From: Halichoerus grypus
Lineage: Eukaryota > Chordata > Mammalia > Carnivora > Phocidae
Direction: 5' to 3'
Length of the DNA stretch: 64,000 nucleotides
Assembly: GCF_964656455.1 (NCBI RefSeq)
Contig: NC_135719.1
Coordinates: 79,331,562 to 79,395,561, forward strand
Of the stretch, positions 35,931 through 45,952 are shown one piece after another; position 1 is the first letter of the stretch, and each line of letters begins with the position of its first letter. The notes beneath the pieces were generated by a model. That model made no database searches and was not told the origin of the DNA. It saw only the letters and a list, made by a program, of their open reading frames with translations. The translations under genes and the position numbers were made by a program.

Positions 35931-36417
35931 CATAGAGAGCAAAATGGAGTCACTCACATCAAGTGGGACCCTATGTCAAACAGGGGACTGTGTCAAGGCA
36001 TGACAAGTAACGACACAGTAGTTAAAGGTACTGCAGCTGGGAGATATTGCTGGGAGCAATGTTAGCTGACACCCAGAACTGATAAGGACCATAACCAGAG
36101 GAGGTCTACAGGGGCCGGAGACTGATTCAACGCTGAGAGCTGACCTGGACCTTATCTCAACTGTACGTCCACAGACTGAGTTCATGTTTGGTTCGTTAAT
36201 TTACCACACCCTTCTGTTATCTGCTTTGTTCCGTGGCTTGTCTTCTGTCCTGCTCTGTGCGCTGTGTAAGAGGCCAACTGGAATCACATGGTGAAATGTT
36301 GTTGAGTTTGGAATCCTGAACCTGCTTTATAATTATGATTTGACTTTGCTTTATGATTGACTAAAGCTGACATTGTGGAAAGACACAACTAATGTGAGTG
36401 CCTTCATAGAGTGCTCA
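35931..36417 (+). repeat. Solo LTR at the ERV site
   Basis: Same flanks as the copy A provirus ('ctgagacaacc' before, 'ggacacaatccccattc' after), but one LTR only. Relative to the copy A LTRs it also lacks about 130 bp in its middle. Confidence 0.92.
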
Positions 36418-36735
36418 GGACACAATCCCCATTCAGTCTATCAGCATATGATTCCCTGTTATTCAAGAATTCTTGACTTGAGCTGGGTTTTGAGGTGCAC
36501 CAGAGTTTTTGTAAATCCCAATGTGTTTCTATAAATGCCAGTATTTCTCTATTTAATCTTGATGACATATTTCCCATTCAAAGAGAGAATCAAGAGACTA
36601 TATGCCAGGATGCATTGCTACTAATATGTCTTTGAAGAGAAGTTCTGGGTATAAACTGATCATTCTGACTATAAAACAGAAAAGAAAAATTTCACTCTGC
36701 CCTCTGTGAAAGGTGAAACAAAATAAAGGCACTTA

Positions 36736-36845
36736 TGGGGTATCTGGCTGGTTCAGTTGGTAGAGCATGTGACTCTTGATCTTAGGGTCATGAGTTTGAG
36801 CCCCACATTGGGGGTAGAGTTTACTCCAAAATAAAAATAAATAAA
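36736..36845 (+). mobile_element. CAN-SINE, counterpart of 13887-13993
   Basis: Same insertion as in copy A. Confidence 0.85.
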
Positions 36846-37117
36846 GTCCTTATGTCAAGGGGGTTTAAGATGGAGCTGGGAGGTATTAAGGAGGTGGCCC
36901 TTATGCACACCCTCACTAGGTGGAGTCATGAATTTTGAACTGGACCCAACTAAAAGACTCTAAGGACTCTATGGAACATCTGCAACTTGCTACAGTATCT
37001 ATTGGACTTTTGCATAGTGATTGCCTTATCAAGCAATTATGTTTAGCCAAGATTAGTTTTCTGGCACCAACACCAATCAAAATTCTTTGTAAACAATATA
37101 TAAAAGCATTCCCTTTA

Positions 37118-37294
37118 GGGCGCCTGGGTGGTTTATTCAGTTAAGAGTCTGCTTTTGGATCCTGGGATGGAGCCCCAAGTCGGGCTCCCTGCTCCATGGT
37201 TTGTCTGCTTCTCCCTCTGCCCCTCTCCCCTTACTTGTGCTTGCCCACTCTTTCTCTCTCTCTGTTAAATAAATAAATAAAAGCTTAAAAAAAA
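37118..37294 (+). mobile_element. CAN-SINE, counterpart of 14276-14444
   Basis: Same insertion as in copy A, with a longer CT-rich body. Confidence 0.85.
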
Positions 37295-37697
37295 ATTCCC
37301 CTTTTGGGTCAGAAAACCCCTGATTTTTGCTCTCTAGTGGGACATTATTTGGCTTGTTTAATCAATTTACACCAAATTACAATTCGTGATCTCAAATAAA
37401 TGCTTCTGCTTAATTATTGCCTCCTTACAATTTTTGGTGGGCACTTTCTAGGTTCTTTTATTACCTCTGTAATAAAAAGAGATTGACAAAGGAAAAACAA
37501 AAAGAAGTTCAACAGCATGTATATCTCCTATATATATGGGAAATATCCAGAAAAACTCAGTAAAACACCCCAAAATGGCTCAAGTCACCACCTTGAATAC
37601 CATCTTTAGCTAAAGACAGAAGAAAGACATTGGAATGGGGCTGGGGAGGCCAATTATAGCAGGTTACCAGGAAAAGCCCAGCAAACAATGGTAGGGT

Positions 37698-37894
37698 TTG
37701 GAGTGCCTCGGTGGCTCAGTTAGGTGTCAGCCTAAGTCTCAGGTCATGAACCCAGAGTCCCAGGATAGAGCTCTGCATCAGGATCCCAGCTCAGAGGGGA
37801 GTCTGCTTCTCCCTCTGACCCTCCCAGCTCTCATGCTCTCATGCTCTCACTCTCTCTCTCAAACAAATAAATAACATCTTTAAAAAAAAAAAAG
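37698..37894 (+). mobile_element. CAN-SINE (copy B only)
   Basis: Head 'ggagtgcctcggtggctcag' and tail 'caaacaaataaataacatct'. Flanked by 'ggtagggttt' and 'ggtaaggttt'. Copy A has the empty site near 15255-15270. Confidence 0.9.
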
Positions 37895-37979
37895 GTAAGG
37901 TTTGTTATGCATATTTAAGTCTGTGTCTTCATTGATAAGAGGTTGTTTTTTTTTCCTTCACTGATAAGAGTTTATTGTG

Positions 37980-38870
37980 GACATTTCTCCAAAGAAGGCA
38001 TACAAATGGCCAACAGACACATGAAAAAATGCTCCACATCACTTGGCATCAGGGAAATACAAATCATTTTTTTTTTTTTTTGAAATACAAATCAAAACCA
38101 CAATGAGGTACCACCTCACACCAGTCAGAATGGCTAAAATTAACAAGTCAGGAAACAACATTGGCGAGGATGTGGAGAAAGGGGAACACTCTTACACTGT
38201 TGGTGGGAATGCAAGCTGGTGCAGCCACTCTGGAAAACAGTATGAAGGTTCCTCAAGAAGTTAAAAATAGAGCTACCCTGTGACCCAACAATTGCAGTAC
38301 TGGGTATTTACCCCAAAGACACAAATGTAGTGATCTGAAGGGGCACCTGCACTCCAATGTGTATGCCAGCAATGTCCGCAATAGCCAAACTATGGAAAGA
38401 GCCCAGATGTCCATCAACAGATGAATGGGTAAAGAAGATATTATATATATATTACAGAATACTACTCAGCCTTCAGAAAGGATGAAATCTTACCATTTAT
38501 GTGGACGTTGATGGAACTGGAGGGTATTGTGCTGAGCAAAATAAGTCAATCAGAGGAAGACAATTATCAAACTGTTTCACTCATATGTGGAATATAAGAT
38601 ATAACACAGAGGATCTTAGGGGAAGGGACGGAAAACTGAATGGGAAGAAATCAGAGAGGGACACAATGAGAGACTCTTAACTATAGGAAACAAACTGGGG
38701 GTTGCTGGAAGGAAGGTGGGGGCGGATGGGGTAACAGGGTGTCAGGCATTAAGGAGGGCACGTGATGTGATGAGTCCTGGGTGTTATTTGCAACTGATGA
38801 ATTACCGAACTCTACATCTGAAACTAATGATGTGCTATATGTTGGTTAATTGAATTTAATATTAAAAAAA
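37980..38870 (+). mobile_element. 5'-truncated L1 3' end (copy B only)
   Basis: Sense L1 with the last part of ORF2 ('ccaaatggccaacagacac'-like text), 3' UTR and a short A tail. Flanked by 'aagagtttattgtg' and 'aagagtttcttgtg'. It contains a small T15 insertion (38067-38081). Confidence 0.92.
38067..38081 (-). mobile_element. Poly(T) (reverse poly(A)-only) insertion
   Basis: T15 flanked by a 13-bp direct repeat, gaaatacaaatca (38054-38066 and 38082-38094), inside L1 ORF2 text. Same type of footprint as at 10485-10499. Confidence 0.8.
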
Positions 38871-38930
38871 GAGTTTCTTGTGCTTTATAGTGTCATCTCT
38901 CTTTCTGGTACTAAGAGGGAGATACACTTA

Positions 38931-39375
38931 AAATAAATTACCTCTTCCTAACAATAGCTAGCCCTCTGAAAGTCCTGGAATCCCTGCCTCCAAATTCCCT
39001 AGAGACTAACAGTATTTCTAACCTCCTTCCAACTTGAAAGTATATAATAGGCCACACCTCATGACCCCAGTGTAGCTCTTTCTGCCCAAAGGTCCTGTCC
39101 CAATACTTTAATAAAACCACCTTTTTACACCAAAGACGTCTCAAGAATTCTTTCTTGGTTATTGGCTCCAAACCCCAACCAATTGCTACATCTCAAGGAT
39201 TTTAAGGGAAAAAAAAGTTAAAGTGGATTCATGCCCATTAGGCCCTGGTCTCCTGAATCACCTAAAGATTCAGCTATTTTCAAAGACTGATCATTCTGTA
39301 TTTTTTCATAATGTAATTATTCCAAGATTCCTTCAAAATATCTCTACTCCATTCCTACCACCGTTTAAAAAATAT
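38931..39375 (+). repeat. Partial copy of the RNASE6-A downstream region
   Basis: Matches 26170-26590: the 3' half of a family 1 LTR followed by the same nonrepeat flank ('gttaaagtggattcatg', then 'ttttttcataatgtaatt'). It suggests a remnant of a further array unit to the right of copy B. Confidence 0.75.
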
Positions 39376-39436
39376 TCCCCCTAAGGTACCTCAAATAGTG
39401 GTATCTCAATTTGTGGTGCTTGCAACGAAAAAAAAT

Positions 39437-39646
39437 CTTTTTTTTTTTTTAAGATTTTTATTTACTTATCAGAGATAGAGCGAGTGAGAGAGAGAGAGAG
39501 CACAAGCAGGGGGAGGAGCAGAGGGAGAGGAAGAAGCAAACTCCCCACTGAGCAGGGAGCCCGATGTAGGACTCCATCCCAGGACCCTGGGATCATGATG
39601 TGAGCTGAAGGTGGACACTTAACCGACTGAGCCACCCAGGCACCCT
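39437..39646 (-). mobile_element. CAN-SINE
   Basis: T-rich tail, 'gagtgagagagagagagagc' body, and the head 'gagccacccaggcaccctc'. Confidence 0.92.
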
Positions 39647-39870
39647 CCCATCAGATTCTTATAATCAGTGCCCAAACAAGGGGTAGAGTGAACAAGGCAA
39701 AGTTAATGATTAATCATGCACAGGGCTAGAGAGGTGCATAAAACATAATTAAGCAGGGACCAAAACAGAATGTGAAGGTAAGTTCATAATATAACTAATT
39801 TAAGTACAGTGCTGCTTATGCTTTCAAAACAGGTCCAGGAACCAAGTGTCCTGCCTCATCATCAAAATTC
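39647..39870 (+). repeat. Diverged copy of the 27.1-28.3 kb LTR-like repeat
   Basis: 'caaggcaaagttaatgatta' and 'tatgctttcaaaacaggtcc' match the unit at 27890-28290. Confidence 0.6.
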
Positions 39871-40559
39871 AAAATTAAACAACAAAATTCAACTGAGCAA
39901 ATTGCAAGATCTAATTCATTTTATTCAATGATTCATGAATGGGGCAGCATCCCACCTAACAGGTAGGAAGGAGCTCAGAGGAGCTGTAGAAGAGGGAAGG
40001 CTTTTATAGGCAGGGCTGTGGGGCAAGGAAATTTTAGCAAAAGAAAAAGGATTGTTTGAGGCAAGGTCACTTTCTTTTAGGGGAAAGAACAGGGGTGCTT
40101 ATCACGCCATTGACCTCCTCTTCCTTTGGGTAATGGAAAGAGCCCATGTGGCAGATTATCTCCTTGGTGCTGACCAGAAATTTCCTGACTGATGAGTTGA
40201 GATGACATTTCCTGGAAGGTTGAAAGTGCAGTTTGGTTAGGTATGAAGCCCCAGCTTGGTGACTTGTCCTAGCAAAAATGACTGTATCTTGAGCTTGTGG
40301 TGCTCTTTGTCACATTCCTAAATTTCCATTCCAGACACAGGAGGCACACATTCTTATTTCCCCCAGTAGTCTGATTATAGGAAAGCTGTAAGTCCAAGGC
40401 TGGAGGTCAATTTGCCTAATGGAGGAATTCTAACCCAATTAGAAGGAAGGAGGGAATGCCACTGTGTGAATGTGTGGTTAGTAACATCCATGCTGCCTCA
40501 AGGAGATGCAGTAAAGAGCAGAGCAGCGAGACAGCAGATCTGCAGTTTTTGGATTTGTA
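39871..40559. repeat. LTR-like repeat related to 4256-4704
   Basis: 'ctaattcattttattcaatg', 'attcatgaatggggcagcat' and 'ggaaggagctcagagg' resemble the repeat near 4420-4500. The last about 230 bp are unclassified. Confidence 0.45.
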
Positions 40560-40766
40560 TTTTTTTTTTAAGATTTATTTTATTTATTTTAGAGAGAGAG
40601 GATGAGCCGGAGATGCAGAAGGAGAGGGAGGGAGAATTCCAAGCAGACTCCACACTGAGCCCAGAGCCCCACTCAGGACTCCATCTCACAACCCTGAGAT
40701 CAAGGCCTGAGCTGAACTCAAGAGTTAGTTGGTCACTTAAGTGACTGTGCCACCCAGGCGTTCCAG
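40560..40766 (-). mobile_element. CAN-SINE
   Basis: 'tttttttaagatttatttta' tail, purine-rich body, and the head 'gtgccacccaggcgttcc'. Confidence 0.9.
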
Positions 40767-41989
40767 ATCTGAAGTTTTCTAACTGAATTTACCCTTCAAT
40801 TATATTTCAGTATAATGATCATTTAAGAATTATAATAGAATGCAGTGGGTGCTAGTAAGTTCTAGAAAAATGAAGGCTGAAACAGTAGTTCTGTGTCTTA
40901 GAGGGGAAAGCTCAGAGGAGTGGATATCTGAGCACAGCCTGGAAAGATGGCTAAGTAACCAAGCAGACGAGGTTAGAAAGACTATTCCAGGCAAAGGAAC
41001 CAACACCCGTGAAAGTGTGAAGTGTTAAACTATATTTTTTTCTAAAAGGAAAAAACATGGCTATCATGAAAGTTTATATAATAAACCCATGTAAATGAAT
41101 AAACTCATGAATAAATCCCTTTTATTCAGCTCATTAACTAGTAAGGAATTTGGGAACATGGTAAAAACAATTCAAATGTGATCTTGGTTTATAGAAATTT
41201 CAATTCTCTGCTGGACAAAATTCATTTGCATTGTAGTGAAGAGGAAACATCGGCGTTATCAGCAGTTTTGGACAATTTCATTTGTATCCTGCAAGTCAAA
41301 CCAAGGTATACATGTGTGTCTGTTCATCCTCCGTGGATCTGCTGAATAACCCCTGGCAACCCAATGAAAGGACACACTGTAATCTCTTTGGTCCATTTCG
41401 GAGTCTTGGACAGTTTTCCCCTCAGCAGATATGGAAAACTTACTACTTATACAGAAAAATATGTAGAGTTCCTTATGACTGGTGTGGAAAAAAGAAGGAA
41501 GTCATAAGATATAGTCTGACCTAGAAACTGGACAAAAAGAAAAAGGCATTACATGCCTGAATTAAGCAATGGGCTAAGGATTGGGGGCCATTTTGACAGC
41601 CAGGCCTGTAGCTCTGCAGAAACGATAAAACTAAACCTCCCATAGGAACGTGGAGCTCATCAGGTAGTGTCAGTCTCTGACTCACTGTTCTGACCACTCA
41701 CATGTCAGATGCCTGACACAGAAAGACTTCAGCAACCATGGAAGAGAAAGTGCTCTAAGGGGTCTGAATATGGTTGATAGTTGTTGTCATAACTCTTGTT
41801 TGGGTAAAGATACTAATGTTCTGTTATTTCGGTGACAACATTTGGTACTATTCCTTTTGCGATCAGCAAGCATATAAAAGTCTAGGGAAAGGAACAGCCC
41901 AAAAAGCAGGTCTTTGACCTAATCCCCTTCCAGCCAGGCAGGAGTGTGCAGAAGACACAGGTGTTTTTAAACAGAGACCCCACAATGGA
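40767..41989. other. No recognised gene
   Basis: AT-rich sequence. The longest open frame (about 80 codons near 41282) has no recognisable domain. Nothing further can be supported. Confidence 0.45.
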
Positions 41990-42575
41990 CACATCAAATG
42001 GCCTGAACTTGCTTTAGGATTGTGGGGCTGGAACAAGGGCCAAGCCAACCACCAGGGTCCATTCCCAGCACCGGGAGCTTCTGACAGAGTTCAGGACATG
42101 CTACTCCAGAATATAGCAACTTGGCAAATTGAAACTTTTAAGTTGAAGAAATTTGAGAAAGGACAGGTTCAGGAAGGCCTTTCTAACCTTCTCCAGAAAC
42201 AGGTCATAAGACCGTCCTGGGAGAGGGTTTCCTATACCCAGAGGAAAGGAGCAGCCTTATCTCCAAAGATGGAGAGACATCGGACAAAAGTCTTGCTACG
42301 TTTCCCCCCATTTATTACAGTTAGCTCATACCCTTTGTTCTATCACATCTTTCCACCACTTCCCACCCTTCATCAAACCTAGCATACAAACACTCAAGTT
42401 TAACCACTTCTTTTGGGCTTCATTTCCTAGGGAAGACTCCCATGTCACCTTAAACCTATGTGAAATAAATGTGAATGCTTTTCTCCTGTTAATCTATTCT
42501 TTTGTTATGGGGGCCCAGCTGAGAACTTAGAAGGGTAGAAGGAATGGATACTTTTCCTCCCCTACACTTGTAAGA
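41990..42575 (+). repeat. LTR-like repeat
   Basis: 'ggacatgctactccagaata' then 'gaaacttttaagttgaagaa', and an AATAAA at 42464-42469 followed by a T-rich stretch, give an LTR-like layout. It includes an open frame of 120 codons (42020-42382) that has no known domain and is probably chance. Confidence 0.45.
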
Positions 42576-42900
42576 TTTGGGATAATTTAAGAGAGATAGG
42601 GAGGAGAGGTAGACTCTCCCAACTGTGTCCTCCCAGATCTGTCTTGCACTTTCCTTGGGGTAGCAAGACAGTCATTCACCTGCCTGAATTAAGACAAAGT
42701 GGAAACTTTGTTTCAGAAATAGATAGAAGGCCAGTCTTGAGCACTTGGGCACTGGGTGAAAATCAGTGTCAGCTAAGAAAAATGGTTCTCCACTAGGAAT
42801 GGGTGTGAAATTCACGGTGGAGCTCATCAAACACAGACAAGAAAAAGACCTGGTTCCCAAAGATTCTTTTTCAGGAGGCCTGGGATCTTAGGATTCTTAA
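42576..42900. other. No recognised feature
   Basis: Unclassified single-copy-looking sequence before the nested SINE/L1 insertion. Confidence 0.4.
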
Positions 42901-42915
42901 AAGTTTCTTAGGCAC

Positions 42916-43123
42916 GGGGCCCCTGGGTGGCTCAGTCATTAAGTGTCTGCCTTCGGCTCAGGTCATGATCCCAGGGTCCTGGGATGGAGCCCTGCATCGC
43001 ATCAGGTTCCCTGCTCCGCAGGAATCCTGCTTCTCCCTCTCTCACTCCCCCTGCTTGTGTTCCCTCTCTCACTATATTTCTCTCTGTCAAATAAATAAAT
43101 AAATAAAATCTTTAAAAAAAAAA
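42916..43123 (+). mobile_element. CAN-SINE with target-site duplication split by an L1
   Basis: A complete SINE preceded by aagtttcttaggcac (42901-42915). Its second target-site copy does not follow directly: only 'aagtttc' is seen before the L1 starts, and the complete word reappears after the L1 at 50230-50244. Confidence 0.94.
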
Positions 43124-43129
43124 AGTTTC

Positions 43130-44974
43130 GGGGGCAGAGCAAGATGGCGGAGGAGTAGGAGACCTGGATTTCGTCTCCTCTCAGGAATTCAGCTGGATAG
43201 GGATCAAACCATTCTGAACACCTACAAACTCAACAGGAGATCGAAGAAAAGAATAGCAACAACTCTCTGAACAGAAAAGCGACCACTTTCTGGAAGGTAG
43301 GACATGCGGAGAAGTGAATCCGAGGCGATATTTGGGAGGATAGACGGCGGGGAGGGGCCTCCGTCGGCCGCTTCTGGCAAGTGATAGAGCCACGGAGCAC
43401 AAAATCGGAACTTTTAGAAGTCGGCTCTGCTGAGGGACGTCACTCTGGTGGCTAAGTGGGGGGTGGAACCCTCGCGGGACAGTGTGGCCTCAGGACCCTC
43501 GGGGTCACAGAAAGACCGGGGGTGCCTGAGTGCGGCAGAGCTCCCAGGTATCGGAGCGGGGAAGCCGGCTGCAGAGACGGAGCCCAGGCGCGGGCTCTCA
43601 GCTCGGGGTTGCCATAAACCGTGATCCGCGGCACAGTCGGGCCACTGCTCCTCCAGCAGAGACCCAACAAGCGGCAGATCTGGGGAGACTCACCTTCTTC
43701 CCCTGGGAGGAGAGGTGCGGGAGCGCACTGCAGGGATCTGCTGGGTTTGGGGACTCCACCCAGGGTCGGGTGCCAGAGATAGAAACGCTCGGTCACAGGC
43801 CGGGTGAGCGCGGAGTGCGGCCGGAGACCGGGGACATGGGAGTGACTGACGGCTTTTCTCTGGGGGCTCGCTGAGGAGCGGGGCCGAGTTATCGGCTCCT
43901 CCGGGGCGGAGACTGGGAGGCCGCCATTTTCACTCTCCGCCTCCAAAGCTGTACGGAAAGCTTGCAGGGAACAAAAGCTCCGGAGAGCAAACCCGAGCAG
44001 ATTACTTAGCCCGGACCGGCAAGGGCGGGGCAATTCCGCCTCCAGCAAAGACATTTGGGAACCACGGCAACAGGCCTCTCCCCCAGAAGATCAGCGAGAA
44101 CAGCCAGCCAAGACCAGGTTTACCGATCAGTGAGAACGGCAGAACTCCAGCGCTAGGGGAATACTGCACATAGAATTCATGGCTTTTTTACCATGATTCT
44201 TTAGTCTTTCAAAGTAAATTATTTTTTTTAACTTTTTTTCTTTTTTCTTTTTTTGAATTTTTCTTTTTCCCTTTTTCAACCAACATCTTATCAATCCCTT
44301 TTCTAAAAAAACATTTTTATTTTTCATTTTTAGAGTCATATTCTATCCCTTCATAGTAGTTACCTGTATTTTTGGCATATATATATAAGTTGTTCTCTCT
44401 TTAAAATTTTGAGATAGTTTCTTCTAACAGATCAAAATATACTCTAAATTTCTAGTGTATGGTTTTTTTCTACTCCCCTGCCTGATCACATTCTCTCCCT
44501 TTTTTCTTTTTTTTTTTAAATTCTCTTTCTTTTTTCAAACAACTTATCAATTCCTTTTATAAAATTTTTTATAATTTCCATCTTTACAGTCATATTCCAT
44601 CCCTTCATCATATCAACCCTTATTTTTGTACATATGTAAGTTTTTCTTTCTTTAAAATTTTGGGAGGCACTTTCTTTTAACAGACCAAAATACACCCAAA
44701 ATCTAGTGTGTGGCACTGATCTATAAACCAGCCTGATCATATTTGATCACATTCTGTTTTTGTTTTGTTTTGTTTTGTTCTGTTTTTGTTTGTTTTTATC
44801 TTTATCTTTATCTTTTTCTTTTTTCTTTTTTTCTTTCTTTTTCTTTTTTCTCTCTTTCCCTTTCTTTTCCCACTGCTTCAGGTCTTTTCTGATTTGTTTA
44901 GAGTATATTTTCTGGGGACGTTGTTATCCTGCTAGCATTTTGTTCTCTCATTAATCTATTCTCCTCTGCACAAA
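43130..44974 (+). promoter_or_regulatory. L1 5' UTR with internal promoter
   Basis: The first kilobase (to about 44150) is GC- and CpG-rich, in contrast to the AT-rich surroundings, as in L1 internal promoters. The AAGATGGCGG word near 43142-43151 is the YY1 site known to set the L1 start. The second part (44210-44960) is a long polypyrimidine, T-rich tract. Confidence 0.85.
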
Positions 44975-45820
44975 ATGACAAGACGGAAAAAATCACCTCA
45001 ACAAAAAGAACAAGAGGTAGTACCGACTGCCAGGGACCTACTCAATATGGACATTAGTACGATGTCAGATCTAGAGTTCAGAATCATCACTTTAAAGATA
45101 CTAGCTGGGCTTGAAAAAAACATGGAAGTTATTAGAGAAACCCTTTCTGGAGAAGTAAAAGAACTAAAATCTAACCAAGTAGAAATCAAAAAGGCTATTA
45201 ATGAGGTGCAATCAAATATGGGGGTGCTAACTGCTAGGATAAATGAGGCAGAAGAGAGAATCAGTGAGATAGAAGATCAAATGATGGAAAATAAAGAAGC
45301 TGAGAAAAAGAGAGATAAACAACTACTGGATCACGAGGGCAGAATTCGAGAGATAAACGATACCATAAGACAAAACAACATTAGAATAATTGGGATCCCA
45401 GAAGAAGAAGAAAGAGAGAGAGGGGCAGAAGGTATAATGGAGCAAATTATAGCAGAGAACTTCCCTAATTTGGGGAAGGAAACAGGCATCAAAATCCAGG
45501 AAGCACAGAGAACCCCTCTCAAAATCAATAAGAATAGGTCAACACCCCGACATCTAATAGTAAAACTTACGAGTCTCAGAGACAAAGAGAAAATCCTGAA
45601 AGCAGCTCAGGAGAGGAGATATGTAACCTACAATGGTAGAAACATTAGATTGGCAACAGACTTATCCACAGAGACCTGGCAGGCCAGAAAGGACTGGCAG
45701 GACATATTCAGAGCACTAAATGAGAAAAATATGCAGCCAAGAATACTATATCCAGCTAGGCTGTCATTGAAAATTGAAGGAGAGATAAAAAGCTTCCAGG
45801 ACAAACAAAAACTAAAGTAA
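44975..45820 (+). pseudogene. L1 ORF1 (RNA-binding chaperone), C-terminally truncated by a stop
   Basis: ORF1p binds L1 RNA as a coiled-coil trimer with nucleic-acid chaperone activity. The reading frame is 281 codons: a basic start (MTRRKK), a long heptad-rich coiled coil (about residues 50-135), the RRM-like domain with 'IRIIGIPEEEE' and 'RTPLKINKNRSTPRHLIVK', then the C-terminal domain with 'ARKDWQDIF' and 'LYPARLSLKIEGEIKSF'. The frame stops with TAA at 45818-45820. Family-like sequence continues in frame for 16 more codons (matching the usual C-terminal 'TRPALQEILK' text) to another TAA at 45869-45871. The first stop is therefore a nonsense mutation that removes the last part of the C-terminal domain. 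Whether the short form works is unknown. Confidence 0.9.
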
Positions 45821-45952
45821 TTTGCAAACACGAGACCAGCCCTACAAGAAATCTTGAAAGGGGTCCTCTAAGCAAAGAGAGAGCCTAAAAGCAACATAGA
45901 CCAGAAAGGAACACAAACAATATACAGTAACAGTCACTTTACAGGCAATACA

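Larger units (their letters stand above)
28496..38931 (+). repeat. Segmental duplication, copy B (10.4 kb)
   Basis: Direct copy of 3345-15401. The left junction cuts the RNASE6-array module: the sequence before 28495 continues, in the homologous unit, at about 57146. The right junction at 38931 falls into the 3' half of a family 1 LTR. It carries private insertions: L1 29108-31374, SINEs at 31664, 34929 and 37698, and an L1 3' end at 37980. Confidence 0.92.

Noticed and set aside
42020..42382. 120-codon open frame
   Set aside because: No known domain, lies in an LTR-like repeat with its own polyadenylation signal, and has no start context or homologue seen.
43452..44054. 200-codon antisense open frame
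   Set aside because: Falls in the GC-rich L1 5' UTR, where stop codons are rare; low-complexity Pro/Ser/Arg composition. An L1 antisense ORF0-like peptide cannot be excluded but nothing supports it.
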